Below are positions 1-5,969 of a stretch of DNA of 10,050 bases, piece after piece. The translations under genes and the position numbers were made by a program. Every line of letters begins with the position of its first letter. The first letter of the stretch is position 1. The notes beneath the pieces are model-generated. The model saw only the letters and a program-made list of their open reading frames with translations. It did no database searches and was not told where the DNA came from. This stretch comes from JBICHM01 sp043101835 (lineage in GTDB: Bacteria > Planctomycetota > Phycisphaerae > Phycisphaerales > UBA1924). The stretch lies in the NCBI GenBank assembly GCA_043101835.1, contig JBICHM010000139.1, positions 1 through 10,050 on the forward strand, in the 5' to 3' direction.

Positions 1-51
1 ATCACCGCGAGCGCAGCGAGCCGCCGCGCCGGCCGTCTCGTCCGCATCGGC

Positions 52-71
52 CCGCGATCTCCCGATCGCGG
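52..71. repeat. Perfect inverted repeat (hairpin) near left edge
   Basis: Arms CCGCGATC (52-59) and GATCGCGG (64-71) pair perfectly around a TCCC loop. No T-run follows on either strand, so this is not a classical intrinsic terminator. It could be the transcript end of a gene lying left of the window, or a stem in the leader of the small candidate gene that starts at 96. The repeat is seen directly; its role is not known. Confidence 0.5.
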
Positions 72-95
72 CTCGGACCGACCCTACCCTCCCCC

Positions 96-275
96 ATGCC
101 CTGCACCCGCACCCGCCGCCGATCCGCCGTGTTCTCCGGCCTCGCCGCGATCGTCGCGCACTTCTTCGGCAGCGCCCCACCGCCGCAGGAGCAGAAGACG
201 CAGCTGACCGACCCGCAGCGGCGCGAACAGCCGCGCCGACAGCCCGACACACACAGCGATAGGCACGATCAGTAG
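96..275 (+). CDS. Candidate small protein with one hydrophobic segment (59 aa)
   Basis: This is an ATG-initiated frame of 59 codons ending in TAG, too short for usual cut-offs. About 88 percent of its codons end in G or C, matching the codon habits of the real genes here. The peptide has a basic N-terminus (TRTRRRS), one hydrophobic stretch (about residues 11-25, AVFSGLAAIVAHFF) and a polar, Pro/Gln/Arg-rich tail, so a small membrane-anchored protein is possible. There is no Shine-Dalgarno; a TACCCT box lies five bases before the ATG. The frame is also open to the left edge of the window, so the start is uncertain. Its end overlaps the end of the convergent beta-helix gene by seven bases. No family is recognised, and high G+C content alone can produce frames like this. 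Confidence 0.3.
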   Translation: MPCTRTRRRSAVFSGLAAIVAHFFGSAPPPQEQKTQLTDPQRREQPRRQPDTHSDRHDQ

Positions 276-1114
276 CAACTGACGACATACGGCGCCGAGT
301 ACGCGGCGCCGTTGTAGAGCGACACGCACTCGCGAATCACGCGAACGGCGGTGATGCCTGTTCCGGCGCACCAGGTTGCCTGGGAGGCCTCCACCTGCGT
401 GCCGTTGATTCCAATGCCGGTCTGCCCGGCGCCGCTGTCGACATACACATTGGTCACGATGCACCCGCGCACGATGCCGCCGCCGTTGATGCCGACGCCG
501 ACTCCATTCTGCACGAGGCAACCGTCAATCAATGCGGGGCCGTGGGTTTGGATGCCGCCGCCGATGGTCGATCCGGCGTAGCCCGCATTGAAGATGCTGC
601 ACCGTTCGACGCGCGTCAGGTAGCCGCTGTTGAGGTCGATGCCCCACCTGCCGCAACCGTAGATGCGCAGATCGCGCACCACCGCATCGACGATGAAGCC
701 ACTGACGCCGCTGCCATCCCAGCTGCCGATGACGCCATTGCTGATCTGGATCGAATACTGCGTCGTGCTGGTCGGGGTGGTGACGCCGTGCAGCGAACCA
801 CTCACGCCGACGATCGCATAGCCATTGAGATCCAGCGTCACAAAGCCCGAGGCGATGATGATGCCCGACTTGCCCGCCGCGCCGTGCACATTGCCGGTGA
901 GGTAGTACGACCCCGGCTGGGTGATGCGGTAAGTGCAGGACGAATCCCCCGGCGTCGTCAGCGGGCCGACCGGGATGCGCGCCTCGACCTCGTTAAGGGT
1001 CTTCATCGAGGGCGCGGGCGCGCCGGGGGGCGTCAGCGGTCCCGAACGGGCCACCGCCCCGAACGACCAGGCCACCGTCCAGATCAGCAACACGACAAGG
1101 CGGCGACGATCCAT
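269..1114 (-). CDS. Exported right-handed parallel beta-helix protein (281 aa)
   Basis: The start at 1114 is chosen because GGAGGGG (1120-1126) sits five bases upstream and because it opens a signal peptide: MDRRR, then a hydrophobic core (residues 6-21), with cleavage near residues 22-25. An open frame to 1342 exists but is non-coding extension. The mature protein begins GPLTPP. It then has a region with ITQPGSYYLTGNV (64-76) and VTLDLNGYAIVGV (92-104), a signature shared with the neighbouring 516-residue protein. From about residue 120 onward come short Gly/Asn/Val-rich rungs with recurring Cys (154, 172, 199, 218, 249, 263), as in pectate-lyase-like beta-helix repeats. Such proteins in planctomycetes are usually extracellular; some bind or degrade polysaccharide, but no catalytic residues can be assigned. 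The protein ends abruptly at VVSCY, about half the length of its paralogue, so it may have lost C-terminal rungs. Confidence 0.82.
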   Translation of the reverse strand: MDRRRLVVLLIWTVAWSFGAVARSGPLTPPGAPAPSMKTLNEVEARIPVGPLTTPGDSSCTYRITQPGSYYLTGNVHGAAGKSGIIIASGFVTLDLNGYAIVGVSGSLHGVTTPTSTTQYSIQISNGVIGSWDGSGVSGFIVDAVVRDLRIYGCGRWGIDLNSGYLTRVERCSIFNAGYAGSTIGGGIQTHGPALIDGCLVQNGVGVGINGGGIVRGCIVTNVYVDSGAGQTGIGINGTQVEASQATWCAGTGITAVRVIRECVSLYNGAAYSAPYVVSCY

Positions 1115-1135
1115 GACAACCCCTCCGGTCCGGCG

Positions 1136-1150
1136 GTTGGCCGGGCCAAC
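1136..1150. promoter_or_regulatory. 7-1-7 palindrome in the divergent beta-helix intergenic region
   Basis: GTTGGCC-G-GGCCAAC is a perfect inverted repeat centred at 1143. It lies in the 177-base region (1115-1291) between two divergent paralogous genes, 22 bases upstream of the leftward start codon. The position fits an operator or a symmetric activator site acting on the leftward gene, possibly on both. I see no convincing -10/-35 pair for either gene in this very G+C-rich region. The repeat is seen; the function is inference, and G+C-rich palindromes can occur by chance. Confidence 0.35.
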
Positions 1151-1291
1151 AACGAATGCGCAATCGGCGACGCCGGGGCGCCACCCGTGCCCCCCGGAAA
1201 TCTCCCGGTTTCCGCAGCGCATCGGGCGCGCAGGCGTCGCCCTGCGCGTCACCGTGCAGACGGGCGCTCCGCCCGGATCGGAGGCGACATC

Positions 1292-2842
1292 ATGCGGCGA
1301 CGGACCACCCTCATCGTGCTTCTCAGCGCCCTTGGCGCCCACGGCCCGGCTTTCGCGGGGCCGCTGACGCCGCCCGCAGGGCCCATCGCGCCGACGCCCG
1401 GCGAGGAGCCGCGGATCCCGCTGACGCAGGCGACGACGCCGGGGAACGCCAGCGCGGTCTTCGTCATCAACCAGCCGGGGTCGTACTACCTCGAAGGAAA
1501 TGTCGCGCCGATCGGGCTGCAGTCAGGCGTCCAGGTGGAGGCCGAGCATGTCACGCTGGACCTGAACGGGTTCACGATCGACGGCGTTGGCGGCGGGCAG
1601 CACGGCGTGAGCGGACCGTTCGCGCACGGCCTCGTGGTGCGCAACGGGGTGATCCGGAACATGACGAGCGACGGGGTCTACCTGCCCTTCAGCGATCGCG
1701 TGCGTGTCGAGTCGATCCGCGTCGAGAACTGCGCGGGCGGCGGCGTCTCGCTCGGCGCCGATGGAGCGATCATCGACAGCGTCGCGTCGGGCTGCGACTT
1801 CTCGGGATTCAGCGCCGGCGATGGCGCGACCATGGTGGCATGCCGGTCCATCGCGAACGGAACGGGCTTCGCAACGGGCGCCGCGATGATGGTCGACTGC
1901 CTCGCGAGCCTGAACTCCACGAACGGCTTCCGCACAACAGCCCGCGCGACCTTCGAACGGTGCACCGCCGCCGACAACGGCGAGAACGGCTTCTCGCTCC
2001 TCGACGGCGGCCGAATGACGGCGTGCGAGTCGCGTGGAAACACTGTCGGCTACCTCTTCTTCGGCGACACCGACGCGACCGAGTGCAGCGCACTCAACTC
2101 ATCACTGCAGGGATTCAACATCACGTCGACGACGACGCGCCTCACCGAGTGCGCCTCGATCGGCAACGGCTCCGACGGCGTGCGCGGCCAGACCGATCCG
2201 CAGACAGGCCAGGGCGCGAGGCTGTCCATGATCCGCTGCACCGTGGAGCGCAACCTCGGCGGCGGCGTGTACCTGCCGAGCGGCTACGCCGTGCCCATCC
2301 GCGAGAGCACCTTCACGGAGAACAACGGCTACGGCGTGCTCTTCGACATCGGCACGATCGAGGACTGCGTGCTCACGCTGCACCTCGCCGACGCCGTGCG
2401 AACGCTGAACCAGGGCGCCGAGATGGTGACGATCCGCAACAACCGCATCCTCGGGACCTTCGCCCAGGGAATCTGGGCCGACGGCCCCGCGCTCGTCGAG
2501 GGCAACGTCGTCGAGAGTGTCTTCGAGAACGGCATCGTGGTTCGCACGGGCAGTGTCGTCAGGGGCAACACGGTGCGCAACGCGCACCTGAGCGGCCCGC
2601 CCGCAACGGGCGACGGCGCGATCAAGACGCTCGACGGCGACAATCGCATCGAGGGCAACACGACCTACGGCAACGGCGGCGGCGCGAACGGGGCCGCGGA
2701 CATTCGCTACCTCTTCGACCGCAACATCATCGTCGGCAACACGCTGTACGACGGGACGATCAGTTCCTACGGCGTGAACTCGAATACGCTGATCGGGCCG
2801 ATCAACGACCTCTCGAGCCCGTCGACGAACCTGCAGCGGTGA
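1292..2842 (+). CDS. Exported right-handed parallel beta-helix protein (516 aa)
   Basis: The start at 1292 is supported by GGAGG (1280-1284) with a seven-base spacer, and by a signal peptide MRRRTTLIVLLSALGAHGPAFA (cleaved near residue 22, AFA-GP). The open frame continues upstream to 542 but that part lies antisense to the neighbouring gene. The mature N-terminus (GPLTPP, then INQPGSYYLEGNV at 59-71 and VTLDLNGFTIDGV at 87-99) matches the divergent paralogue. Residues about 105-500 form rungs of 20-21 residues, most regular at 172-280, where GF or GY begins each rung and a Cys recurs at 184, 203, 224, 245, 265 and 287; more Cys follow at 316 and 359. This is a stacked Cys column inside a beta-helix. 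The later part has NxI/NxV turns typical of NosD/pectate-lyase-like repeats. No catalytic site is identified; an extracellular or cell-surface role is inferred. It converges with ppc, leaving four bases between stop codons. Confidence 0.87.
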   Translation: MRRRTTLIVLLSALGAHGPAFAGPLTPPAGPIAPTPGEEPRIPLTQATTPGNASAVFVINQPGSYYLEGNVAPIGLQSGVQVEAEHVTLDLNGFTIDGVGGGQHGVSGPFAHGLVVRNGVIRNMTSDGVYLPFSDRVRVESIRVENCAGGGVSLGADGAIIDSVASGCDFSGFSAGDGATMVACRSIANGTGFATGAAMMVDCLASLNSTNGFRTTARATFERCTAADNGENGFSLLDGGRMTACESRGNTVGYLFFGDTDATECSALNSSLQGFNITSTTTRLTECASIGNGSDGVRGQTDPQTGQGARLSMIRCTVERNLGGGVYLPSGYAVPIRESTFTENNGYGVLFDIGTIEDCVLTLHLADAVRTLNQGAEMVTIRNNRILGTFAQGIWADGPALVEGNVVESVFENGIVVRTGSVVRGNTVRNAHLSGPPATGDGAIKTLDGDNRIEGNTTYGNGGGANGAADIRYLFDRNIIVGNTLYDGTISSYGVNSNTLIGPINDLSSPSTNLQR

Positions 2843-2846
2843 GCGT

Positions 2847-5507
2847 TCAACCGGTGCTCTGCATCGCCGCGGCGAGGGCGTTGACGCTGAGGAGGATGAG
2901 TCGCCGGAGGGCGGGCTTCTGGTCGTCGGACGACTCGCGCCAGCGGCGCAGCAGCTCGACCTGCAGCGCGTTGATGGCGTCGGTGTCGGGGTTGCGCTCG
3001 CGGATGGACTGCTGGATGACGGGGTTGTTGTCGAGCAGCGCGTTCTGGCCGGTGATCGCGAGCACCGCGCGTTCGGCGCGAGCGTACTCCGCGGCGAGGC
3101 GGGCGTGCAGCTCGCCGTCGCCCGTGTACCAGCGCGCGACGGCGAGGCGGGCGCGGGCCATCTCCTGCTGGGCGTTGTCGATGAACGCGCGGAAGTGGCC
3201 GCCGGCCGCGTACGCGCCGCGGCAGCGCTCGAGGGCCGCGTTGTCGCGCATCACGATCTCCTCGAACGCGCTGCCGACGCCGTACCAGCCGGGCGCGTTG
3301 TAGCGCATCTGCGTCCACGCAAAGACCCAGGGGATGGCGCGGAGGTTCTCGAAACGCACCTGGCCGCCGGCGCGGCTGACGGGTCGCGAGGCGATCGGCA
3401 GCTCGCCGATGTGCAGCACCGGCGAGCGATCGACGAAGGCGGGCCAGAAGTCCGGATCGTCGATCAGTTCGCGATACGCGGCGCGCGAGCGCTCCGCGAG
3501 CGCTTCCATCATCTGACGATGGGCGTCGTCATCGGACGCCGATTCGACGGGGGCGTCTGCGGTGGCGAGCAGCATGGCGTTGGCGATCTGCTCGAGGTGG
3601 CGGCGCGCGAGCGCCGGCATGGCGTAGCGAAAGCTGATGACCTCGCCCTGCTCGGTGAAGCGGATCTTGCCGTTCCTGCTGGCGGGCGGGCTGGCGAGGA
3701 TTGCGCGGTGGGCGCGTCCGCCGCCTCGCGCGACGGTGCCGCCTCGCCCGTGGAAGTAGCGGAAGGCGACGCCGGCGTCGCGGCAGGTGCGCGCCAGCTC
3801 GTCCTGGGCGCGGTGGAGGCGCCAGTTCGCTGCCCAGTAGCCGCCGTCCTTGTTGCTGTCGGAATAGCCGAGCATGATCGCCTGGAAGTTACTGCGCGCG
3901 CTGAGGTGAGCGCGGTAGGCGGGCTCACCGAAGGCGTCGCGCATGACGCGCGCGCCGGCGTCGAGGTCGTCCACGGTCTCGAAGAGCGGCGCGATGTCGA
4001 CGGGGCAGGCGGCGCGACCGCCGTCGATCGTCCAGAGGCCCGCCTCGCGCAGGAGGACGATGACCTCGAGGAGGTCGCTGACATCGTGGGCCATGCTGAT
4101 GATCCAGGAGCCCACGGACTCCGGCTCGCGCTCCGCGGCGTCGGCGATGACGGCGAGCGTGTCGAGCAGTTCGCGCGTGGCGGGGGCGATCTCGGCGCGG
4201 CGCGCCAGCAGCGGACGCGCGGTGGCGAGTTCGTCGCGCAGGAGCGCGACACGCGCTGGCTCGTCGAGGGACGCGTAGTCGGCCTCGACACCGGCGAGGC
4301 GCAGCATCTCGGCGACGGCGCTCTCGTGGACGCGGCTGTGCTGTCGGATGTCGAGGGCGGCGAGGTGGAAGCCGAAGGTGCGCGCCCGGACCAGCGCATC
4401 GGCGAGCGGGCCGCGTGCGGCGGCCTCGTCGAGGCCGGCGTGCGCGAGCGCGTCGCGGAGTGTCTCGAGGTCGGCGATGAAGCGGGCGGCGGAGTAGGCG
4501 CGATCGCCCAGGCGCGCCTGCATATGGCGGATCTTCACGCGGAAGGGTTCGTGGCGGAGGTGGCGCACGAGGTCCGGATCGAGCGGGCGTTCGGCCTCGT
4601 CGCGTTCGATGGAGGCGAGCAGGCGCGGGTCGATGGGCACGCGGCGCTCGCTGACGCTGAGGTCCTGGTGCAGGCGATCGAGGGCCTCGGCGTGCCGATC
4701 GAGGGCGGCGGCGCGCATCTCGTCGAATGCGCGCCGGGTGAGGTCGGCGGTGACATTGGGGTTGCCGTCCCGATCGCCGCCGATCCAGGAGCGGTAGCGG
4801 AGGAAGACGGGCAGGTCGGGTCGTTCGCCGTAGTGGCGCTCGATGGCGCCGACGAGGTCGCGGTGGAGCACGGGCACGGCGTCCCAGATGGCGCCGGCGA
4901 GGTAGTGGACGCCGTTGCGGACCTCGTCGATGACTTCGAGTCGCTGGGCGCGGACTTCGTCGGTAGCCAGCAGGAGGGCGAGGGTCTGGCGAAGCGCGCT
5001 CTCAGCGCGCGCGTGCTCGGTCGGGGTGGCGTCGGGGTCGTCATGGACGGCGAGCAGGTCGGCGACGAGGGCCTGCTTCTGCATGACGCTGCGCCGGCGT
5101 GACTCGGTCGGGTGGGCGGTGAGCGTCGGACGAATATCGATCTCGGCAAGCGTCTCGAGGAGGCGATTGAGCGGGACGCCCCCGCGCGCGAGGGCGCCGA
5201 CGGCCTCGTCGAGGGACTCGGGGCGGGGCGACTCCGGCGTGGCGTCGCGCTCGCGCCGGCGGTTGACGCGCGCGATGTGCACCTGCTCGGCCTTGTTGCG
5301 CAGGTGGAAGCGGATGGTGAGGATCTTCAGGGCGCCGTGGATGGCCTCGCCGTCGAGGGCGGCGAGGGCGGGGTCGAGTGCGCCGGCGTCGAGCATGGAC
5401 GCGGCGGCAGCGCGCGCGCGTTCGACTTCGGCGCGCGCCGGATCGGTCTCGACTTCGGCGAGGCGCAAGGTGAGCCACTGGATGTCACGGACGAGGGGAG
5501 CGGGCAT
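2847..5507 (-). CDS. ppc: Phosphoenolpyruvate carboxylase (886 aa)
   Basis: The enzyme adds bicarbonate to PEP to form oxaloacetate and phosphate, refilling the TCA cycle in the cytoplasm. Length is close to the E. coli enzyme (883). Key motifs are intact: LTAHPTES with catalytic His132, IGGDRDGNPNV (242-252), PLFE with metal ligand Glu510, GYSDSNKDGG (547-556), FHGRGGTVARGG (585-596) with His586, Arg588 and Arg594, FTEQGEVI (617-624), and the C-terminal STG. Of the four E. coli aspartate-inhibitor contacts, Arg587 and Arg832 are kept (Arg594, Arg838), but Lys773 aligns with Arg785 and Asn881 with Ser884, so feedback inhibition may be altered. The start has no Shine-Dalgarno; TACGCT (5514-5519) lies six bases before the ATG but has no -35 partner. 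The gene is 42 bases downstream of the regulator on the same strand, probably one operon. No terminator is seen after it. Confidence 0.97.
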   Translation of the reverse strand: MPAPLVRDIQWLTLRLAEVETDPARAEVERARAAAASMLDAGALDPALAALDGEAIHGALKILTIRFHLRNKAEQVHIARVNRRRERDATPESPRPESLDEAVGALARGGVPLNRLLETLAEIDIRPTLTAHPTESRRRSVMQKQALVADLLAVHDDPDATPTEHARAESALRQTLALLLATDEVRAQRLEVIDEVRNGVHYLAGAIWDAVPVLHRDLVGAIERHYGERPDLPVFLRYRSWIGGDRDGNPNVTADLTRRAFDEMRAAALDRHAEALDRLHQDLSVSERRVPIDPRLLASIERDEAERPLDPDLVRHLRHEPFRVKIRHMQARLGDRAYSAARFIADLETLRDALAHAGLDEAAARGPLADALVRARTFGFHLAALDIRQHSRVHESAVAEMLRLAGVEADYASLDEPARVALLRDELATARPLLARRAEIAPATRELLDTLAVIADAAEREPESVGSWIISMAHDVSDLLEVIVLLREAGLWTIDGGRAACPVDIAPLFETVDDLDAGARVMRDAFGEPAYRAHLSARSNFQAIMLGYSDSNKDGGYWAANWRLHRAQDELARTCRDAGVAFRYFHGRGGTVARGGGRAHRAILASPPASRNGKIRFTEQGEVISFRYAMPALARRHLEQIANAMLLATADAPVESASDDDAHRQMMEALAERSRAAYRELIDDPDFWPAFVDRSPVLHIGELPIASRPVSRAGGQVRFENLRAIPWVFAWTQMRYNAPGWYGVGSAFEEIVMRDNAALERCRGAYAAGGHFRAFIDNAQQEMARARLAVARWYTGDGELHARLAAEYARAERAVLAITGQNALLDNNPVIQQSIRERNPDTDAINALQVELLRRWRESSDDQKPALRRLILLSVNALAAAMQSTG

Positions 5508-5549
5508 GGCGCGAGCGTACCGCGCGGACCGGGGCGCCGGGAGGGTCGT

Positions 5550-5876
5550 TCAGGCGTCCGGGTCGGCGACCATCGCAAGCAGGTCGGCGACGCGTCGGTG
5601 GCTCTCGACGGAGTGGCGGAGGGCCTTGCGGGTGTGGATGCGGTAGCGGTTGCGCCGGCCCTCGCGCGAGCGGGTGATGACGCCGCCTTCTTCGAGATCC
5701 TGCACGATGCGCTGGACGGCGCGCTCGGTGATGCCGACGCGGTCGGCGACATCGCGGAGGCGGGCGTCGGGGTCGGTCGCGAGGCAGATCAGGACGTGGG
5801 CGTGGTTGGTGAGGAACGTCCACTCGTGGGCGGCGGGAGACGGGGCGGCGGCGGGGCTGGCGGCGGTCCTTGACAT
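5550..5876 (-). CDS. Small winged helix-turn-helix transcriptional regulator (108 aa)
   Basis: A single DNA-binding domain makes up most of the protein. After a low-complexity Ala/Pro/Ser leader (1-17) comes EWTFLTNHAHVL (18-29), a helix-turn-helix DVADRVGITERAVQRIVQDL (42-61) and a basic wing GVITRSREGRRNRYRI (65-80), followed by a helical tail (about 82-104) likely to support dimerisation. The fold is MarR/ArsR-like; this short 'WTFLTNHAHVL' family is widespread but poorly characterised. No ligand domain or metal site is evident. An in-frame TGA nine bases upstream (5886-5888) fixes the ATG at 5876. There is no Shine-Dalgarno, while a TATGAT box is eight bases upstream, so the mRNA is probably leaderless. 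It precedes ppc by 42 bases and is divergent from icd across a 93-base region with an inverted repeat over its own promoter, suggesting autoregulation and control of ppc and icd. Confidence 0.85.
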   Translation of the reverse strand: MSRTAASPAAAPSPAAHEWTFLTNHAHVLICLATDPDARLRDVADRVGITERAVQRIVQDLEEGGVITRSREGRRNRYRIHTRKALRHSVESHRRVADLLAMVADPDA

Positions 5877-5884
5877 GGGACGCC

Positions 5885-5914
5885 ATCATACGCTACCGTT
5901 TGCACGAAATACAA
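5885..5914 (-). promoter_or_regulatory. Promoter of the regulator-ppc operon
   Basis: On the minus strand TATGAT (5890-5885) matches five of six bases of the sigma-70 -10 consensus. TTGTAT (5914-5909), 18 bases upstream, is a weak -35 that matches the first three consensus bases. Transcription would begin at about the A of the ATG at 5876, giving a leaderless mRNA and explaining the absence of a Shine-Dalgarno. The -35 falls inside the left arm of the inverted repeat at 5907-5925, so a bound regulator would block it. Confidence 0.55.
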
Positions 5915-5926
5915 GTCGTGTATTTT
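5900..5926 (+). promoter_or_regulatory. Possible weak promoter of icd
   Basis: TTGCAC (5900-5905) and TATTTT (5921-5926) form a -35/-10-like pair on the plus strand, but the 15-base spacing is short for sigma-70. If used, the leader would be roughly 35-40 bases and contain the icd Shine-Dalgarno at 5958-5962. Both elements flank or overlap the inverted repeat, so one bound protein could govern both directions. This is the only AT-rich stretch in the intergenic region, but the exact boxes are uncertain. Confidence 0.25.
5903..5925. promoter_or_regulatory. Likely operator: overlapping inverted repeats between regulator and icd
   Basis: AAATACA (5907-5913) and TGTATTT (5919-5925) are perfect inverted 7-base arms around AGTCG. 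A second pair, CACGA (5903-5907) and TCGTG (5916-5920), overlaps it. The AT-rich arms stand out sharply from the surrounding sequence. A dyad of this size suits a dimeric winged-helix protein, and the site overlaps the promoter of the adjacent regulator gene. That the adjacent regulator is the binder is inference from position. Confidence 0.5.
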
Positions 5927-5969
5927 CCGATCGCACGGCTTCCGACCCCACGCCAGCAGGAGCGAACTG

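Noticed and set aside
2..250. Cys/Arg-rich 82-codon minus-strand frame after the shorter beta-helix gene
   Set aside because: It does not continue the beta-helix pattern, has no ribosome-binding site, and its codon use is poorer than that of the opposite-strand small frame.
542..1291. N-terminal extension of the 516-residue beta-helix frame
   Set aside because: It is open by chance, antisense to the neighbouring beta-helix gene; the Shine-Dalgarno and signal peptide at 1292 fix the true start.
1156..3303. 715-codon plus-strand frame across the 516-residue beta-helix gene and the ppc 3' end
   Set aside because: It is Arg-rich out-of-frame translation of the real beta-helix gene, then antisense of ppc; it has no ribosome-binding site or domain.
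3105..5102. 665-codon open frame on the plus strand opposite ppc
   Set aside because: It is a G+C-driven shadow of ppc, whose motifs and length are unmistakable. The antisense product is a low-complexity Ala/Gly/Val/Glu-rich sequence with no recognisable domain.
5485..5889. Alternative 134-codon frame beginning ATGATG ahead of the regulator
   Set aside because: It is a different frame from the conserved winged-helix protein and gives a Pro/Arg-rich product; the first ATG of the doublet overlaps the -10 box of the regulator promoter.
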